Source: Actinoplanes sp. N902-109 (lineage in GTDB: Bacteria; Actinomycetota; Actinomycetes; Mycobacteriales; Micromonosporaceae). Taken from it: DNA of 64,000 nt. The stretch's first letter is position 1, and every line of letters starts with the position of its first letter. The stretch spans positions 7,069,501 through 7,133,500 of the forward strand of contig NC_021191.1 of the NCBI RefSeq assembly GCF_000389965.1. The letters run 5' to 3'. The notes below the pieces were generated by a model. The model saw nothing but the letters and a program-made list of their open reading frames with translations, did not search any database and was not told the origin of the DNA. The position numbers and the translations under genes are program-made. This document shows, one piece after another, positions 7,308 to 15,457 of this stretch.

Positions 7308-8285
7308 GTGCGCGCCAAGGGGATCACCTACGACACCGGTTTCGTCCGGGCCGGCGTCCAGACCGTGGAACACTTCGACATCGAGCAGGTAACTCGGGAT
7401 CTGCACGTCATCAAGGAAAAACTACACTGTGCGGCGGTCCGGGTGATCGGCGGCGACCCCGGGCGGATCACTGCGGCGGCGGCCCGGGCGGCCGGGCTGG
7501 GCCTCGAGGTGTGGTTCTCGCCGTACCCTCTGGAGGAGCATCCGGACCGGATCCTGGAGCTGTTCGCCGACTGCGCCGAGCGGGCCGAGCGGTTGCGCCG
7601 CGACGGGGCCGAGGTCGTGTTCGTCGCGGGCGCCGAGCTCACCCTGATGTGCCATGGTTTCGTCCCCGGTGCCACGCTGCCCGAGCGCATCCAGCACATG
7701 CTGCGGCACCGGGGCGGCGGCGCCGAGCAGCTCGACACGTTCCTGCGCCGGGCCGTCCCGCTGATCCGCGAGCGCTTCCACGGCCGGGTCACCTACGCCG
7801 CCATCCCGCCCGACCAGGTCGACTGGGAGCTGTTCGACATCGTGTCGCTGGATCTGTACCGGTCCGCCGACATCGCCGACCAGTACGCCACGGCCATCGC
7901 CCGGCTGGTCGCGGAGGGCAAACCGGTGGCGATCACCGAGGTCGGCTCGGCCACCTTCGCGGGCGCCGGTGACCGGGGCGCGCAGGGGCTGGAGATCCTG
8001 GAGATGGACGACAACTACCAGCCGGTGCGGGTCAAGGGTGACTACGAGCGGGACGAGGCCGGTCAGGCCCAGCACCTGCGGGAGGTGCTGACCATCCTCG
8101 GCGAGGCCGGGGTGGACGCGGCATTCGTCTTCGCGTTCGCGCTGCCCGGCTTCTTCCACCGGCCGGGCGATCCGCTGCGGGACCTCGACCTGGCCAGCTA
8201 CGGCATCGTCAAGGTGTTCGAGGACCCGGCGAGGGCGTGGGAGCCGAAGGAGGCCTTCCACGCCCTCGCCGAGGTGTACCGGTGA
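7308..8285 (+). CDS. TIM-barrel glycosidase-like protein (often labelled 'abortive infection protein')
   Basis: A 325-residue cytosolic protein, starting VRAKGITYDTGFVRAGVQTV at a GTG with AGAGGAG just upstream. The sequence alternates strands and helices like a TIM barrel (CAAVRVIGGDP, LGLEVWFSPYP, VFVAGAELT, FDIVSLDLYR, KPVAITEVGSATF, FVFAFALP). The segment ITEVGS resembles the strand that carries the catalytic acid in clan-A glycosidases, and GAELT may hold the partner acid. Homologues are called abortive phage infection proteins in databases, a label without support in this sequence. Divergent control by the TetR gene suggests induction by a small molecule. Confidence 0.7.
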   Translation: MRAKGITYDTGFVRAGVQTVEHFDIEQVTRDLHVIKEKLHCAAVRVIGGDPGRITAAAARAAGLGLEVWFSPYPLEEHPDRILELFADCAERAERLRRDGAEVVFVAGAELTLMCHGFVPGATLPERIQHMLRHRGGGAEQLDTFLRRAVPLIRERFHGRVTYAAIPPDQVDWELFDIVSLDLYRSADIADQYATAIARLVAEGKPVAITEVGSATFAGAGDRGAQGLEILEMDDNYQPVRVKGDYERDEAGQAQHLREVLTILGEAGVDAAFVFAFALPGFFHRPGDPLRDLDLASYGIVKVFEDPARAWEPKEAFHALAEVYR

Positions 8286-8305
8286 GCCGGCTGGGCGGGC
8301 CGGCT
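8285..8305. terminator. Hairpin between convergent genes
   Basis: AGCCGGC (8285-8291) and GCCGGCT (8299-8305) form a perfect 7-bp stem with a 7-base loop. It sits exactly at the junction of the plus-strand gene ending at 8285 and ggt ending at 8304, so it could stop transcription from both sides. Confidence 0.4.
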
Positions 8306-10094
8306 ATCGGTGGCTGCGCACCACGCCGGCCGCGCCACCACCGCGGCGCGCGGGTTCCGCGGTCGCGATCAGACCGCCGTGCCCGGTGAACTCGATCGCG
8401 GTGGCCGCACCCAGCTCGGCGACGTCCGGGCCGAACGTGTGACCCAGCGCCTCGAGACCGGGACCGTAACGCTGATGGAACGCGGGCTCGGCCTGGATGC
8501 CCGCGGTGTTGCGCTGCGACGCGCGCGGGGCCGCCATCGCCTCGGGCAGGGTCATGCCCAGGTCGACCCGGTTGATCAGCACCTGCAGCACCGTGGTGAT
8601 GATGGTGGCGCCGCCGGGTGAACCGAGGGCGAGGAACGGCTTGCCGTGCTGGAGGACGATGGTCGGCGCCATCGAGCTGCGCGGGCGCTTGTTCGGGCCG
8701 GGCAGGTTGGGATCGGGGGCCGCGCCCTGGGTGCCGGTGAAGTTGAAGTCGGTCAGCTCGTTGTTGAGCAGGAAGCCGCGGCCGGGGACGACCATCGCGT
8801 TGCCCCCGGTCTGCTCGATGGTCAGGGTGTACTCGACGATGTTGCCCTGCTTGTCGGTCACCGTCAGGTTGGTCGTGCTCTGCCCCTGCTCGACCGGGCC
8901 GCCGACGCTCGCCGGGGTGCAGCCGTGCGCGGTGATGTCACCCGGCGGCACCGGCTTCGTCAGCGCGTGCGCGGGGTCGATCTCGCAGGCACGCCGGCCG
9001 GCCCACCCGTCGCTCAAGAGCTTCTTCAGGACCGGCTGCGGCGTGTACGCCCCGACGTAGCGGTTGCGGTCCGCGAACGCCAGCGCGGTGCTCTCGGCGT
9101 ACAGGTGCAGGGCCTGGGTCATGGCGGACCGCGAGAGCGGGAAGCGCTCGAGGATGTTGAGCGCCTCACCGACCGTGGTGCCACCGGACGAGGGCGTCGA
9201 CATGCCGTACACGGTCAGGCCGCGGTAGTCCGACGTGGTCGGCGCCGGGAAGTTGACCCGGTAGCGGGCCAGGTCGGAGCGGCGCAGGTCGCCCGGGCGG
9301 ATCGGATAGGCCCAGGTGCCGATCGGGTGGTCGGCCACCGGCGGGTGCTGCACGGTGCGCACCACGTCCGCGCCGACCGCACCCCGGTAGAACACGTCGG
9401 TGCCGCGCCGGGCGATCAGCCGGTAGGTGTCGGCGAGGTCGGGGTTGCGCTGGGTGCTGCCGACCGCGGGCGGCTGACCACCGGGCAGGTAGAGGTCGGA
9501 GGTCGACTCGAACTGGCCGAACTGAGCGGCGTTGTCGGCGATCTGCTGGCGGAACGTGGCGTCGACCGGGAAACCCCGGTCGGCCACGGTGGCGGCGGGC
9601 TGCAACAGGCTGCCCAGCGAGCGGGTGCCCCACTTGCGGGTGGCGGCCTCCCAGGTGGCGAGCGTGCCCGGGGTGCCGACGGACAGCCCGCTGACCCGCG
9701 CCTCCTGGAAGTCGTACGGCTGGTGGTCGGCCGGGTCGACGAAGATGTCCTCGGTCATCGTGGCGGGCCCCGACTCGCGCCCGTCGATCGTGCTGACCGT
9801 CTTGTGCTTGGCGTCGTAGTACACGAAGAAGCCGCCGCCGCCGATGCCGGCCGAGAACGGCTCGGTGACGCCGAGCGCCGCCGCCGTGGCGACCGCGGCG
9901 TCGACCGCGTTGCCGCTGCGGCGCAGCACCTCCAGGCCGACGGCGGTGGCGGTGGGGTCGACCGAGCTGACCGCGCCGCCGTAACCGACAGCCGTGGCCC
10001 CGACAGCGGGGCTCGCGGCCGGTGCGGCCTGGGCGGCGGCCGGGACCGCGACGAGGGCGGGTATCAGTAGAGCGGACGCGAGCGAGCGGCGCAT
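8304..10094 (-). CDS. ggt: Gamma-glutamyltransferase precursor
   Basis: A 596-residue secreted enzyme that cleaves gamma-glutamyl bonds, such as glutathione, and transfers the glutamyl group to water or amino acids. The N-terminus MRRSLASALLIPALVAVPAA is a signal peptide. The autoprocessing site and N-terminal nucleophile of the small subunit is Thr407 in QGQSTTNLTVTD. The substrate-binding region contains GGNAMVVPGRGF and the later loop reads GSPGGATI. Homologues are cleaved just before that Thr into two chains. The ATG at 10094 opens the signal peptide. It lies 47 bases downstream of an ABC exporter pair on the same strand. Confidence 0.95.
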   Translation of the reverse strand: MRRSLASALLIPALVAVPAAAQAAPAASPAVGATAVGYGGAVSSVDPTATAVGLEVLRRSGNAVDAAVATAAALGVTEPFSAGIGGGGFFVYYDAKHKTVSTIDGRESGPATMTEDIFVDPADHQPYDFQEARVSGLSVGTPGTLATWEAATRKWGTRSLGSLLQPAATVADRGFPVDATFRQQIADNAAQFGQFESTSDLYLPGGQPPAVGSTQRNPDLADTYRLIARRGTDVFYRGAVGADVVRTVQHPPVADHPIGTWAYPIRPGDLRRSDLARYRVNFPAPTTSDYRGLTVYGMSTPSSGGTTVGEALNILERFPLSRSAMTQALHLYAESTALAFADRNRYVGAYTPQPVLKKLLSDGWAGRRACEIDPAHALTKPVPPGDITAHGCTPASVGGPVEQGQSTTNLTVTDKQGNIVEYTLTIEQTGGNAMVVPGRGFLLNNELTDFNFTGTQGAAPDPNLPGPNKRPRSSMAPTIVLQHGKPFLALGSPGGATIITTVLQVLINRVDLGMTLPEAMAAPRASQRNTAGIQAEPAFHQRYGPGLEALGHTFGPDVAELGAATAIEFTGHGGLIATAEPARRGGGAAGVVRSHR

Positions 10095-10141
10095 CGGGCC
10101 TCCGGCGTAGCAGAGTGAGAGTGGACAGTCACTCCCCCTGC

Positions 10142-12082
10142 CTACCGGGCGGCGGGACCCGGCACAACCGGAGCGGCCCAAGTTGCATACATCGAGGCGT
10201 ACCGGCCACCGGCGGCGACCAGCTCGGCGTGCGTACCGGACTCGAGGATGCCGTGGTCGTCCACCACGATGATCCGGTCGGCTCGCATCGCGGTGGACAG
10301 CCGGTGCGCGACCAGGATCGCCGAACGGCCCTCGAGCAGCTGGTCCAGCGCCGCCTCCACCCGCAGCTCGCTGCGCAGGTCCAGGCTGGAGGTCGCCTCG
10401 TCGAGCACCACCACCCGCGGCTCGGCCAGGAACGCGCGGGCCAGCGCGAGCAGCTGCCGCTCCCCCGACGACACCGACTGGCCCCGCTCGTGCAGCGGCG
10501 TCGCCAGCCCCTCGGGGGACCGTTCGACGAGTTCGCGCAGGCCGACCGCGTCGACGGCGGCCCACACCTCGGCGTCGGTGGCCTCCGGCCGGGCGAACGC
10601 GATGTTGTCGCGCAACGTCCCGGCGAACAGGAACGGCTCCTGCGGCACCACGCCGATCTGCCGGCGCAGCGACTCCAGCGTCACGTCGCGCAGGTCGTGG
10701 CCGTCGATCAGGATGCGCCCGCCGGTCGGGTCGTACAGCCGGGTGACCAGCTTGGCCAGGGTGGACTTGCCGGCGCCGGTGGGCCCGACACAGGCCACCG
10801 TCTCGCCGGGCGCGATGCGCAGGCTGACGTGCTCGAGCACCGGGCGCCCGGGCAGGTAGCCGAAGGTCAGGTCGTCGAGCACGATCTCGCCGCGCACCGG
10901 CGGGAGCACCGTGGCGTCCGGGCGCGGACGCACCGTTGACGGGGTCCCCAGCAAGCCGTTGATCTTGGCGACCGCGGCCCGGGCCTGCTGGTACTGGGTG
11001 TAGATCTGCACCAGCTGCTGCACCGGCTGGAAGAACGCGTTGAGATAGAGCACGAACGCGGTCAGCTCGCCGATGCTCAGGCTGCCGCGCAGCACCATCC
11101 GCCCGCCGGCCAGCAGCAGCACGGCCATGCCGAGCAGCCCGATGGCCGACGAGCCGGGGCCGTACACGGCGTTGATCCGGCCGGTCCAGTCGTTGGCGTC
11201 GCGGTATCCGCCGACCACGTCGCGGTGCGCGACGATGTTGCGTTCCTGCCGGTTGTGCGCGGTGACCACGCGCACGCCGTTGAGGCTCTCGGCCAGGTCG
11301 GCGAACATCGCGGCGATGGCGTCGCGCTGGCGGTTGTAGCCCTTGTCGGCGGCCCGGCGGAACCACAGCGACAGCAGCGTCAGCGGCGGCACGACCAGCG
11401 CCAGCGTGATCACCGCCAGCTCGGCGTTGTAGTGGAACAGCACCGCGGTGACCACCACCATGGTCAGCGCCTGGATGCCGAACTGGGCGAAGCTGTCCGA
11501 CAGCAGGCTCTGCAGCGCCTCGACGTCGGAGGTCATCCGGGTCATGGTGACCCCGGCCTTCTCCCGCGTGTAGTAGTCCAGCGACATCCGCTGCAGGTGC
11601 GCGAAGATCCGGATGCGCAGGTCGCGGGTGGCCGACGCGGCGAGCTTGCCGGTCTGGCGCATCCGCGCGCTGGTGGCCACCCCGGTGAGCAGCACCGCCA
11701 GCACGAACGCGACGGTGGCGCCGACCAGCACCGGCAGGTTGCGGCCGGTGATGCCGTGGTCGATGCCGACCTGCACCAGATACGGCCCGGCCTGCAGCAG
11801 CAGCGTCTCCACCAGCACCGCGACGGTGGCCGTGACCAGCAGCCGGGGCCGTCCGGTGAGCAGCCGGGTGATCGAGACCCTGCCACCCCGGTCCGCGACC
11901 GGGTCGAACACCACCCGCGGGTCGCCGTGGTCGGGCTCGCGGGCCTCCAACTCGGCCACGCCCTCGGCCAGGTCCTCGGGGATGCCGGCGAACGGCAGGC
12001 CGTTGCCCTTGCGCCCGGCCGCGCCGACCGACGAGTGCCCGCCGGCGTTGAAGCCGCCGAAGCCGCCACCGAACATGCTCAT
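10142..12082 (-). CDS. ABC exporter half-transporter (membrane + ATPase), second gene
   Basis: A 646-residue half-transporter with six membrane helices (about 95-390) fused to an ATPase domain. The Walker A motif is GPTGAGKST, the signature is VSSGERQ, Walker B is VVVLDEATSSLD and the switch is VAHRLST. The signature differs slightly from the usual LSGGQ. The unusual N-terminus MSMFGGGFGGFNAGG is glycine-rich and is followed by an acidic stretch before the first helix. The start overlaps the stop of the upstream half-transporter by four bases (ATGA), so the two are translationally coupled and probably form a heterodimeric lipid- or drug-type exporter like BmrCD or TM287/288. The substrate is unknown. 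Confidence 0.94.
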   Translation of the reverse strand: MSMFGGGFGGFNAGGHSSVGAAGRKGNGLPFAGIPEDLAEGVAELEAREPDHGDPRVVFDPVADRGGRVSITRLLTGRPRLLVTATVAVLVETLLLQAGPYLVQVGIDHGITGRNLPVLVGATVAFVLAVLLTGVATSARMRQTGKLAASATRDLRIRIFAHLQRMSLDYYTREKAGVTMTRMTSDVEALQSLLSDSFAQFGIQALTMVVVTAVLFHYNAELAVITLALVVPPLTLLSLWFRRAADKGYNRQRDAIAAMFADLAESLNGVRVVTAHNRQERNIVAHRDVVGGYRDANDWTGRINAVYGPGSSAIGLLGMAVLLLAGGRMVLRGSLSIGELTAFVLYLNAFFQPVQQLVQIYTQYQQARAAVAKINGLLGTPSTVRPRPDATVLPPVRGEIVLDDLTFGYLPGRPVLEHVSLRIAPGETVACVGPTGAGKSTLAKLVTRLYDPTGGRILIDGHDLRDVTLESLRRQIGVVPQEPFLFAGTLRDNIAFARPEATDAEVWAAVDAVGLRELVERSPEGLATPLHERGQSVSSGERQLLALARAFLAEPRVVVLDEATSSLDLRSELRVEAALDQLLEGRSAILVAHRLSTAMRADRIIVVDDHGILESGTHAELVAAGGRYASMYATWAAPVVPGPAAR

Positions 12083-13848
12083 GACGCGACCTCCTCGTCG
12101 AGGGAAGCCGCGAGCACCCGGGCGTACCGGGGCTCCTCCCGCAGCAGGGACTCGTGGGTGCCGTCCGCGACGACCCGGCCGTCGGCCATCAGGACGACCC
12201 GGCCGGCCAGGCCGATCGTGGACAGCCGGTGCGCGACGATCAGCGTGGTGCGGCCGGTCATCCGCCGGCTGAGCGACTCGTGGATCGCCTGCTCGACCGT
12301 GACGTCGACCGCGCTGGTGGCGTCGTCGAGCACCAGGACCGGCGGGTTGACCAGCAGCGCGCGGGCGATCGCGAGGCGCTGGCGCTGCCCGCCGGAGAGC
12401 GTGTAGCCGCGCTCGCCGACCACGGTGTCGTAGCCCTCGGGCAGGGCGCGGACGAACCCGTCGGCCCCGGCCGCGCGGGCGGCGTCGACCACGTCGTCGC
12501 GGGTGGCGCCCGGGCGGCCGTACGCGATGTTGTCGTGGATCGACAGCGAGAACAGGAACGGCTCGTCCGGCACGATGCCGACCTGTTCGCGCAGCGAGGC
12601 GAGCTGCAGGTCGCGCACGTCGTGGCCGTCGATCGTGATACGGCCGCCGGTCACGTCGTAGAAGCGGCCGAGCAGCCGGCCCAGCGTCGACTTGCCGCTG
12701 CCGGTCGCGCCCACCACCGCCACCGTCTCGCCGGGGCGGATGTGCAGGTCGAGACCGTCGAGGGCGGGCGTGCCGTTGGGGTAGGCGAACGTCACCGACT
12801 CGAACCGCACGTCGCCGCGCACGGTCAGGGCCAGCGGCGCCGGGCCGTCGACCACGTCGCTCGGGGTGTCCAGGATCTCGTAGATGCGCCGGGCCGACGC
12901 CGCGGCCCGCTGGCCCAGCATGATCATCATGCCGAGCAGGCGGAACGGCGGCTGGAGCATCAGCACGTAGGAGTTGAACGCGACGATGGTGCCGACCGTG
13001 GCGCCGCCGTGCAGCACCATCAGCCCGCCGACCAGCAGCACCAGCGCCAGCCCGAGCCGCGGCAGGTTGTCCAGCACCGGGGTCCACCGGCTGCGGATCC
13101 GCGCGTCCTGCAGATAGGCCCAGCGGATCCGGTCCGCCGACTCGCCCAGCGAGCGCAGCTGGCGGCCCTCGGCGGCGAACGCCTTGACGATCCGCACGCC
13201 CTGGATGTTCTCGTCGACGATCGTGGCCAGCTGCGCCAGCCGGGCCTGGATCAGCCACGACACCGGGAAGACCGCCTTGCGCATGCCGACGCCGAGGAAC
13301 CCGATCACCGGCATGGTAACCATCGCAACGATCGCCAGCGGGACGTTGATCGACAGCATCAGGCCGAACGCGACCACCGCGATCAGGCACTGCACGAGGA
13401 TCGACGGGCCGAACGACAGGTACATCTGCACGGCCCGGATGTCGGAGCTGGACCGCGACATCAGCTCGCCGGACTGCACCCGGTCGAAGAAGCCGAACGG
13501 CATCCGGACCAGGTGGGCGTAGACGATGTTGCGCAGGTCGTACTCGATCTCGTACGCGGTGCGCAGCAGATACAGCCGGGCCAGGTAGTTGATCACACCT
13601 TGGAGCAGGGCGAGCCCGACGATCCACCACACGTACGTGGACAGCTGGGCGGCCCGGTCGACGATCGCCTTGTCGATGCCGATCCGCAGCAGGTTGGGGA
13701 TCTGCACCTGCACGACGAGGCCGGCGAAGGACATCAGCAGCGAGGTGGCCAGCAGCGCGCGGTGCGCCTTGACCAATGGCAACGCCCGCCGGAGCCAGGT
13801 CTTCCGTTGATCCGGGTCGATGGCCGCCCGGGGCGCGCGACGGGTCAA
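12079..13848 (-). CDS. ABC exporter half-transporter (membrane + ATPase), first gene
   Basis: A 589-residue half-transporter, the partner of the gene that overlaps its end. Six membrane helices lie at about 30-310. The ATPase has Walker A GATGSGKST, a canonical signature LSGGQRQR, Walker B PVLVLDDATSAVD and the switch VAHRLST. Walker B ends in Asp-Asp instead of Asp-Glu (LDDATS), so the catalytic Glu is replaced. In heterodimeric exporters one site is commonly degenerate in this way. I start at TTG 13848 (read as Met) because AGGAGG lies six bases before it. Confidence 0.94.
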   Translation of the reverse strand: MTRRAPRAAIDPDQRKTWLRRALPLVKAHRALLATSLLMSFAGLVVQVQIPNLLRIGIDKAIVDRAAQLSTYVWWIVGLALLQGVINYLARLYLLRTAYEIEYDLRNIVYAHLVRMPFGFFDRVQSGELMSRSSSDIRAVQMYLSFGPSILVQCLIAVVAFGLMLSINVPLAIVAMVTMPVIGFLGVGMRKAVFPVSWLIQARLAQLATIVDENIQGVRIVKAFAAEGRQLRSLGESADRIRWAYLQDARIRSRWTPVLDNLPRLGLALVLLVGGLMVLHGGATVGTIVAFNSYVLMLQPPFRLLGMMIMLGQRAAASARRIYEILDTPSDVVDGPAPLALTVRGDVRFESVTFAYPNGTPALDGLDLHIRPGETVAVVGATGSGKSTLGRLLGRFYDVTGGRITIDGHDVRDLQLASLREQVGIVPDEPFLFSLSIHDNIAYGRPGATRDDVVDAARAAGADGFVRALPEGYDTVVGERGYTLSGGQRQRLAIARALLVNPPVLVLDDATSAVDVTVEQAIHESLSRRMTGRTTLIVAHRLSTIGLAGRVVLMADGRVVADGTHESLLREEPRYARVLAASLDEEVAS

Positions 13849-13873
13849 CTGCGCCTCCTACTCTTTAGCTTTG

Positions 13874-15367
13874 CTAACGATACCCCCTGCTCCCGGAGAG
13901 CTGCCCGACTCCGCCCCGCGACGGGGCCACGGCCGGGCACGACGCACCCGAAGGCGGCGCCGCGACGGTCAGCAGATAGCGGTTGACCAGGGAGTTCACG
14001 CAGGTGCTGCGGCCATAGACGGCGTGCCCCCAGCCCTCGTACGTGACCAGCGTCGCCTTCGGCCCGAGCTGCGCGGCCACCGAGCGGGCCCAGGCGTACG
14101 GGGTCGCGGGGTCGTGCCTCGAGTTGATCAGCAGCACCGGGCCGGTCCGGGCGGGGGCGAGCCGGTGCTGCGGGTTGTCGGTCGCCAGCGGCGCACCCAG
14201 ACAGCTCACCACCGACGTCAGGCCCAGCGGCGACACCCGCATGTCCGGGTAGTTGCGGGCCAGCACGGTGAGCCGGTCGTGCAGGCCGGTCCAGCCCGCC
14301 ACCGGCATCGCCCAGTCGTCGCAGAAGATGGCCGGGAAGTTGTGCTCCTCCGCCGCCACGGGGGCACCCGCGCGACGGCTGCCCACCGGGGTCAGCGCCT
14401 CCTTGAGGTAGTAGGCGAGCGAGTACCACTGCGGGTCGTAGAACGAGCTGAACGCCACCTCCAGCAGGTCCAGCACGGCCGGGCGGAACGACGGGTCGAA
14501 CGGGTCGCGCAGCACCCCGCGCTGGGCCCGGTTGAGCAGCGCCCGCCACACCCAGCGCACGTCCCGGCCGTGCAGCGCGCAGGCGGTGTCGCGGTCGCAC
14601 CAGGCGACGAACTGGTCGAACGAGTCCTCGACCGCGGCCGTCTGGGCGGTGAGGAAACCGGCCGTGCCGCCGCTGTGGTCCATCACGCTGTCCAGCACCA
14701 GGGCGCGTACCCGCTGCGGGTAACGCTCGGCGTACTGCTCACCCAGCAGCGTGCCGTAGGAGACGCCGTAGTAACTGATCCTCTGCTCGCCGAGCGCGGC
14801 CCGGATCGCGTCCATGTCCCGGACCACGCTGAGCATGTCGCTGTGGCCGAACAGCGGTCCGGTGCGCCGCGCACAGTCGGCGGCCAGCCTGCGGTTGTAG
14901 GCCACGGTTGCGGCGTACGCCCGGGCGCTGGCGACCAGCATCGACGGCCCGGCGGCGGTCAGCGCGGCGGAGCACATCACCGGGTTGCTGCGCCCCACCC
15001 CGCGCGGGTCGAAGCCGACGATGTCGAACCGCTTGCGCACCGCGGCGTCGAAGAAGTAGTCCGCGTCCAGCGCGAAGTCGACGCCCGAGCCGCCCGGGCC
15101 GCCGGGGTTGACGAACAGCGTGCCGATCCGCGCCGCGCGGTCGGTGGCCGGGCGGCGGGCGGCCACCACCGGTGTGGCCGGGCCGTAGGGATCATCCCAG
15201 TCCACCGGTACGCGCACCGTGGCGCACTGCGCCGTCCGGTCCTCCGGACAGGGCTTCCACACGAGCGTCGCGCCCGCACGCGAAGCGGATGACGGCGAGG
15301 CGGTCGCCACCACCGTCACCAGAACAGTCAGGAACGCGGCCAGCATCGGCCGGGTGGTTGCGCGCAC
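13874..15367 (-). CDS. Secreted alpha/beta-hydrolase peptidase, tripeptidyl aminopeptidase (Tap/Slp) family
   Basis: A 497-residue exported serine peptidase that should remove short peptides from protein N-termini. The signal peptide starts at the GTG at 15367 (RPMLAAFLTVLVTVVATAS), with GGAGAG eight bases upstream. The oxyanion region is NPGGPGGSG, the nucleophile is Ser203 in GVSYG, the acid is Asp in SRHDPATPY and the base is His in GWGHAVYG. The C-terminal TAP-like region (CVNSLVNRYL) is also present. Family members in Streptomyces are secreted and many are lipoproteins, but no lipobox is seen here. Confidence 0.92.
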   Translation of the reverse strand: MRATTRPMLAAFLTVLVTVVATASPSSASRAGATLVWKPCPEDRTAQCATVRVPVDWDDPYGPATPVVAARRPATDRAARIGTLFVNPGGPGGSGVDFALDADYFFDAAVRKRFDIVGFDPRGVGRSNPVMCSAALTAAGPSMLVASARAYAATVAYNRRLAADCARRTGPLFGHSDMLSVVRDMDAIRAALGEQRISYYGVSYGTLLGEQYAERYPQRVRALVLDSVMDHSGGTAGFLTAQTAAVEDSFDQFVAWCDRDTACALHGRDVRWVWRALLNRAQRGVLRDPFDPSFRPAVLDLLEVAFSSFYDPQWYSLAYYLKEALTPVGSRRAGAPVAAEEHNFPAIFCDDWAMPVAGWTGLHDRLTVLARNYPDMRVSPLGLTSVVSCLGAPLATDNPQHRLAPARTGPVLLINSRHDPATPYAWARSVAAQLGPKATLVTYEGWGHAVYGRSTCVNSLVNRYLLTVAAPPSGASCPAVAPSRGGVGQLSGSRGYR

Positions 15368-15395
15368 CGCGATGTCTCTCCGCCCTGCACGGCAG

Positions 15396-15435
15396 CGCGC
15401 CGCGCGCCTCCGGTCTACCGGAAGCACGCGGCGCG
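15396..15435 (-). terminator. GC-rich hairpin downstream of the M14 peptidase
   Basis: CGCGCCGCG (15396-15404) pairs exactly with CGCGGCGCG (15427-15435), and CCGG pairs inside the loop. It lies 22 bases past the stop of the M14 gene and just before the Tap-like gene starts, so it probably separates the two transcription units. Confidence 0.45.
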
Positions 15436-15457
15436 GAAGTGCCGTTCTCGGTTTTCC

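Noticed and set aside
7308..8285. Phage-defence gene on the strength of the database label 'abortive infection'
   Set aside because: The sequence shows a TIM-barrel, glycosidase-like fold and nothing specific to defence.
10142..13630. 1162-codon minus-strand frame spanning both ABC genes
   Set aside because: Only its second half (10142-12082) is the real frame of one transporter. The first half is out of frame with the other transporter's motifs.
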